NCBI GenBank assembly: GCA_002633005.1
Contig: NMRA01000092.1
Coordinates: 188,493-234,484, forward strand
Length of the DNA stretch: 45,992 bases
Reading direction: 5' to 3'
Source of the DNA: Phoronis australis
Lineage: Eukaryota > Phoronida > Phoronidae
Under the pieces are notes generated by a model. The model worked only from the letters and a program-made list of their open reading frames with translations, did not search any database and was not told where the DNA came from. Positions 45,001 through 45,992 of the stretch are shown piece after piece (the first letter of the stretch is position 1; each line of letters begins with the position of its first letter). Position numbers and translations under genes: made by a program.

Positions 45001-45091
45001 TGTCTTTCCTCTTTGCTGCCGGTTGAATCATCAAAGTTCTGTTAAAGCTTGCGAATGTACCCTCATCCTCAGCTTCCATGTCACGCAAGCT
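29674..45091 (-). CDS. TAF1B: TAF1B, Pol I SL1/TIF-IB subunit (TFIIB-like), 5' partial, 14 exons, 598 aa
   Basis: TAF1B (Rrn7 in yeast) is the TFIIB-related subunit of the SL1/TIF-IB factor that brings RNA polymerase I to the rDNA promoter in the nucleolus. The 14 exons below join in phase with no internal stop. Recognisable segments are EEGRPWTTYEGFQIVI (human [16 protein letters not shown]), the first cyclin-fold helices (FQLWSLYLSKVGVAFC; human HNFWKRYLQKSKQAYC), a basic Lys/Arg patch (KPMTKKRRR), EVPYIKAHKLFPEDMKF (human HIPYINAFQHFPEQMKL), the second cyclin-fold region (DYEAIAMAYVVLLLKLTLGL), WDDWVEYMKK (human FRKWYQIMKK), and a 134-residue C-terminal exon with an acidic patch. The human protein is 588 residues, so the missing part is small: mainly the N-terminal zinc ribbon, not seen here. 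Intron 5 is GC-AG. Confidence 0.9.
31501..32330 (+). pseudogene. Non-LTR retrotransposon (LINE) ORF2 3' fragment
   Basis: The plus strand encodes the typical end of a LINE reverse-transcriptase protein: DLNKLYDWSYK, then HKHLGLQLDHKLTFTSHC, LFKSFVLPHLDYCDIIYQSA, LQVERLQYQAALAITGAYKG and finally DNWNSLPF. This is the thumb/C-terminal region of the Jockey/CR1-like group. In-frame stops (after SYK, after MVI) and a frame change after 32083 show that it is dead. The 5' part of the element is missing, as is usual for 5'-truncated LINEs. It lies antisense in the TAF1B intron. Confidence 0.88.
32795..33369. repeat. Inverted-repeat element, about 575 bp
   Basis: GCCCTAAAGTCGTGACCG at 32795 pairs with its reverse complement ending at 33369. 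Further copies of CTAAAGTCGTGA are at about 33371-33390 (reverse) and, weaker, at 32601-32613 (forward). No clear target duplication is seen and no protein is encoded. Confidence 0.5.
33471..33555 (-). CDS. TAF1B: TAF1B exon 13
   Basis: It encodes EVPLVVLDDPMQCLAEPDDE and GTIREVDA. The acceptor is ctctcacag and the donor is ccag followed by gtcagt. It is weakly conserved and supported mainly by phase on both sides and by acidic character. Confidence 0.75.
33556..33897 (-). other. TAF1B intron 12
   Basis: A short intron with a 30-base direct repeat (catctagtgttgggtcacag, twice at 33608-33670); a related stretch is at 35205-35235. Confidence 0.65.
33898..33996 (-). CDS. TAF1B: TAF1B exon 12
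   Basis: It encodes ERHLAFRPETRENLRRPLSG and ALLKMQLEKTDQQ, matching the human block VAYKKREMVVNLQKQF in position and charge. The acceptor is ttttttcag and the donor is caag followed by gtaact. Confidence 0.83.
33997..34690 (-). other. TAF1B intron 11
   Basis: 694 bases, AT-rich, nothing notable. Confidence 0.7.
34691..34788 (-). CDS. TAF1B: TAF1B exon 11
   Basis: It encodes SDVKFLSDLSPLLEYHKTVT and SERNRYSDFQNVT, a helix-forming segment. The acceptor is ctttag and the donor is acag followed by gtatac. Phases fit both neighbours. Confidence 0.82.
34789..35741 (-). other. TAF1B intron 10
   Basis: 953 bases. A hairpin of about 11-base arms (gcaaaattcaa / ttgaattttgc) lies at roughly 35069-35122. 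Otherwise nothing is seen. Confidence 0.65.
35742..35847 (-). CDS. TAF1B: TAF1B exon 10
   Basis: It encodes EPRLFIWDDWVEYMKKRTKI and TENSFQRNIQLPRSA, matching human DKPWFDFRKWYQIMKKAFDE. The acceptor is catttcag and the donor is caag followed by gtaagc. Confidence 0.92.
35848..36810 (-). other. TAF1B intron 9
   Basis: 963 bases, AT-rich. I see nothing else in it. Confidence 0.7.
36811..36857 (-). CDS. TAF1B: TAF1B exon 9 (micro-exon)
   Basis: A 47-base exon encoding RQLSQYGRRIAQLTKQ, with acceptor gtcttttag and donor caag followed by gtaagc. It fits the phase of both neighbours and the region after LGLNDQTE. Confidence 0.8.
36858..37448 (-). other. TAF1B intron 8
   Basis: 591 bases. Short T/G-rich tracts around 36985-37090 (acactcg...gtgtat motifs); no gene. 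Confidence 0.65.
37449..37614 (-). CDS. TAF1B: TAF1B exon 8 (second cyclin-fold region)
   Basis: It encodes GEFHHLMNRLFQDHVPVVSF and DYEAIAMAYVVLLLKLTLGL and NDQTE, matching human DYKVQAVAII-type helix and VVVLKLLFLLDD. The acceptor is acatttcag and the donor is aaag followed by gtaata. Confidence 0.92.
37615..39296 (-). other. TAF1B intron 7
   Basis: 1.7 kb, containing the 23-bp minisatellite at 38551-38963. No exon is seen in the rest. Confidence 0.7.
38551..38963 (+). repeat. Minisatellite, 23-bp unit, about 18 copies
   Basis: The consensus (ccaaatgacatctgacgtgt then cca) repeats without spacers and with many single-base variants, so this is an older array. Confidence 0.95.
39297..39426 (-). 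CDS. TAF1B: TAF1B exon 7
   Basis: It encodes PIPTSDTLRRLCGKMSLLLE and LGTLQPVDLRKLASKFIVKL and NLP, matching human YEDIYKKTIEVGTFLDL and ILCMKYLMEVNLP. The acceptor is ctcctag; an in-frame TAG lies just upstream, so the exon cannot begin earlier. The donor is ccag followed by gtacat. Confidence 0.9.
39427..40054 (-). other. TAF1B intron 6 with tandem duplication and single-N join
   Basis: It contains a G run (39511-39524) beside a single N at 39528. It also holds an 89-bp direct duplication (39700-39788 and 39789-39877, from aacaattcttatctatacc, about one difference). Confidence 0.8.
40055..40154 (-). CDS. TAF1B: TAF1B exon 6
   Basis: It encodes WLKSGEVPYIKAHKLFPEDM and KFSRFDWSHFCFA, matching human EEDHIPYINAFQHFPEQMKL. 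The acceptor is aatttcag. The donor gca followed by gtgagt (GT at 40054-40053) was chosen over gtttga at 40082 because only it keeps the frame into exon 7. Confidence 0.88.
40155..40621 (-). other. TAF1B intron 5, GC-AG type
   Basis: The donor is GC at 40621-40620 in cg|gcaagt; the acceptor is aatttcag. See findings. Confidence 0.75.
40622..40743 (-). CDS. TAF1B: TAF1B exon 5
   Basis: It encodes GKDSKHRRAELKTMTMMMTT and CFSYLGLMFTNPLTTTSEFI, matching human KMTMPQTLAFCYLSLLWQRE then LSDLLRF. The acceptor is atttacag. The last codon is split (CG plus T gives Arg). Confidence 0.88.
40891..40948. repeat. Small hairpin repeat, copy 2
   Basis: GCATTTTGGGAACCAGTT...AACTGGTTCCAAAA shares both stem and loop (tccactgaagaacaagcatc) with the copy at 15055-15115. 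Confidence 0.75.
41857..42275. mobile_element. Inverted-repeat element, about 420 bp, next to a splice donor
   Basis: The left arm (about 41860-41922) has two TGAACTTGGAAT motifs around a tctcaagatcgcgta core. The right arm (about 42209-42270) is its near-perfect reverse complement over about 60 bases. The interior is AT-rich and non-coding. The right arm ends some 12 bases from the TAF1B exon 4 donor (GT at 42282-42281). Confidence 0.75.
42283..42412 (-). CDS. TAF1B: TAF1B exon 4 (basic linker)
   Basis: It encodes NRYVRNVGKPMTKKRRRCAS and PEGSQSQSDSDEPADWNLGQ and PAK: a candidate nuclear localisation signal (KKRRR) followed by a Ser/Asp-rich linker. Human TAF1B also has a Ser-rich linker here (SHSDWASEPE). 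The acceptor is tgttacag and the donor is aaa followed by gtatgt. Confidence 0.85.
42562..42656 (-). CDS. TAF1B: TAF1B exon 3 (first cyclin-fold start)
   Basis: It encodes RVVFQLWSLYLSKVGVAFCD and ESEKSTVWETT, matching human LHNFWKRYLQKSKQAYCKNP. The acceptor is aattgtag and the donor is cgag followed by gtatgt. Confidence 0.87.
42657..43769 (-). other. TAF1B intron 2
   Basis: 1.1 kb. A short repeat remnant with a poly-G run lies at about 43440-43552 (ends aggatccaggatttt ... cctcctcgaaatccgccact). No exon. Confidence 0.65.
43770..43870 (-). CDS. TAF1B: TAF1B exon 2
   Basis: It encodes EEGRPWTTYEGFQIVILNQV and KALIQLGASNDLE, the strongest TAF1B match (human [20 protein letters not shown] and EALKNLGV). 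The acceptor is taattcag and the donor is gag followed by gtaagg. Confidence 0.93.
43871..44979 (-). other. TAF1B intron 1 (as seen)
   Basis: 1.1 kb, AT-rich, nothing notable. Confidence 0.7.
44980..45091 (-). CDS. TAF1B: TAF1B first visible exon
   Basis: It encodes SLRDMEAEDEGTFASFNRTL and MIQPAAKRKDSDLKKPK, aligning loosely with human TQIKALNRGLKKKN before EKGW. The acceptor is ttctttcag. The donor is aaag followed by gttgat; its leftover G plus TG of the next exon gives Val in frame. The zinc-ribbon exon should lie upstream. Confidence 0.75.
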
Positions 45092-45992
45092 CTGAAAGAA
45101 GTCCAATGATGAACAGTAGTTACGAGAGCTTTACACCAGGTCTGGTACAGACAGTGTGAGGGAAAGATGGTCACCTTGGACTGGTATTACCTCCCTTGGC
45201 ACCAAGCCGTTCTCATCCAATGCGCCAATCATGGATCACAGCACTTTGAAGAGTGGGTAAAATAAAGATTTAAAGAAATAACACCTTTGTTATATGGACA
45301 AGTTTAAATCCGCTGTTTTAATGTAAGAATTGCACGGATTTAAACAAAATAAGTTCTCATTTGCATTCTGCACTGGGTTGATACTGATAAGAGCCACTCA
45401 TGGAGCGATCGGCTCAGAGACCAGCTGGAAATTGAACAACAGCACAAACATGTAAAACCTAATCCTTTGTTCATGTTGAAGCTGGCAATCAGTTGTACAG
45501 CTTGGCAGCCTGAGTACAATTCAAGTGAGGCCTGAGCAATGTATAATCTAACAAAAAATTTCTTCAAGTGTCTGAATAATACTCTTCCAACAGACTGGGA
45601 AATCAAGCTTTGCTAATTTGCCAACTTCAGTTTTATCTGCACTTTATTATTTTATTTCATTCCAGTGGCGGCGACCTAGATCTGCTATCGATGAGGGGGG
45701 GGGGGACTTACCATTTTTCATTTTGCAACATCTGTGAACCTCCTCCCTAAGATAATCACATACACACATACACAAAAGAACACATTCACCATTAGCTGCA
45801 GCCTGAAGTGTCAAAATTTATACCTTAGTCACTTTTATGGTAATTATATCAGTGGTAAAAGGGTCCCTTTTAAAATTTTTTCTCCTTTAGTTGAATTAGA
45901 ATACAGTATTGATTGAATGTGGGAACTAAACATTGGCCCAGCTAGGTCCTCTGGCATGGGCAGAGCACCATAGGGGACTGGGGGGGGGGGGG
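45092..45992 (-). other. Upstream of the visible TAF1B exons
   Basis: No Cys-X2-Cys pairs of a zinc ribbon are seen on the minus strand here. A possible exon end (gccaagggag followed by gtaata near 45190) is weak. Poly-G runs are at 45696-45706 and at the very end (45980-45992), where the window stops. Confidence 0.5.

Overview
This window is invertebrate animal (metazoan) nuclear DNA. It is AT-rich, with short exons split by long introns bounded by GT-AG sites, minisatellites, fold-back elements and a decayed LINE. The gene content is vertebrate-like, but introns and repeats do not match any genome I can name, so the species is left open; a marine invertebrate is only a guess. Four runs of N (18164, 19870, 25448-25633, 39528) mark scaffold joins.

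Three conserved nuclear genes are present. (1) 1182-1397, minus strand: the first coding exon of a TFPT-like gene (INO80 chromatin-remodelling complex subunit F). The rest of the gene must lie left of position 1. (2) 3769-22899, plus strand: a PRPF40 orthologue (U1 snRNP-associated splicing factor), reconstructed here as 20 coding exons giving 710 residues: two WW domains, six FF-type segments, an RS/K-rich tail and the conserved C-terminus. All splice phases are consistent. It starts directly at WW1, as yeast Prp40 does, and has no Pro/Met-rich leader like the human protein. (3) 45091-29674, minus strand: TAF1B (Pol I SL1/TIF-IB subunit, TFIIB-related), reconstructed as 14 coding exons giving 598 residues to the stop. 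The N-terminal zinc-ribbon exon is not found in the window.

Layout: TFPT and PRPF40 are head to head across about 0.2 kb (likely a shared promoter). PRPF40 and TAF1B are tail to tail, separated by 22.9-29.7 kb, which holds the PRPF40 3' UTR, repeats and a 186-base gap. A LINE fragment lies antisense in the last TAF1B intron. All three products are nuclear gene-expression factors (chromatin, splicing, rRNA transcription), but I see no sign of joint regulation beyond the possible TFPT/PRPF40 promoter.

The points most worth a second look are: a 668-bp near-perfect palindromic element with an exact 8-bp target duplication (1977-2644); a GC-AG intron in TAF1B that the reading frame supports; a duplicated PRPF40 exon 17 beside a single N, which would truncate the protein if both copies were spliced in; and an inverted-repeat element whose arm ends about 12 bases from a TAF1B splice donor. 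I found no evidence of a new multi-gene system.
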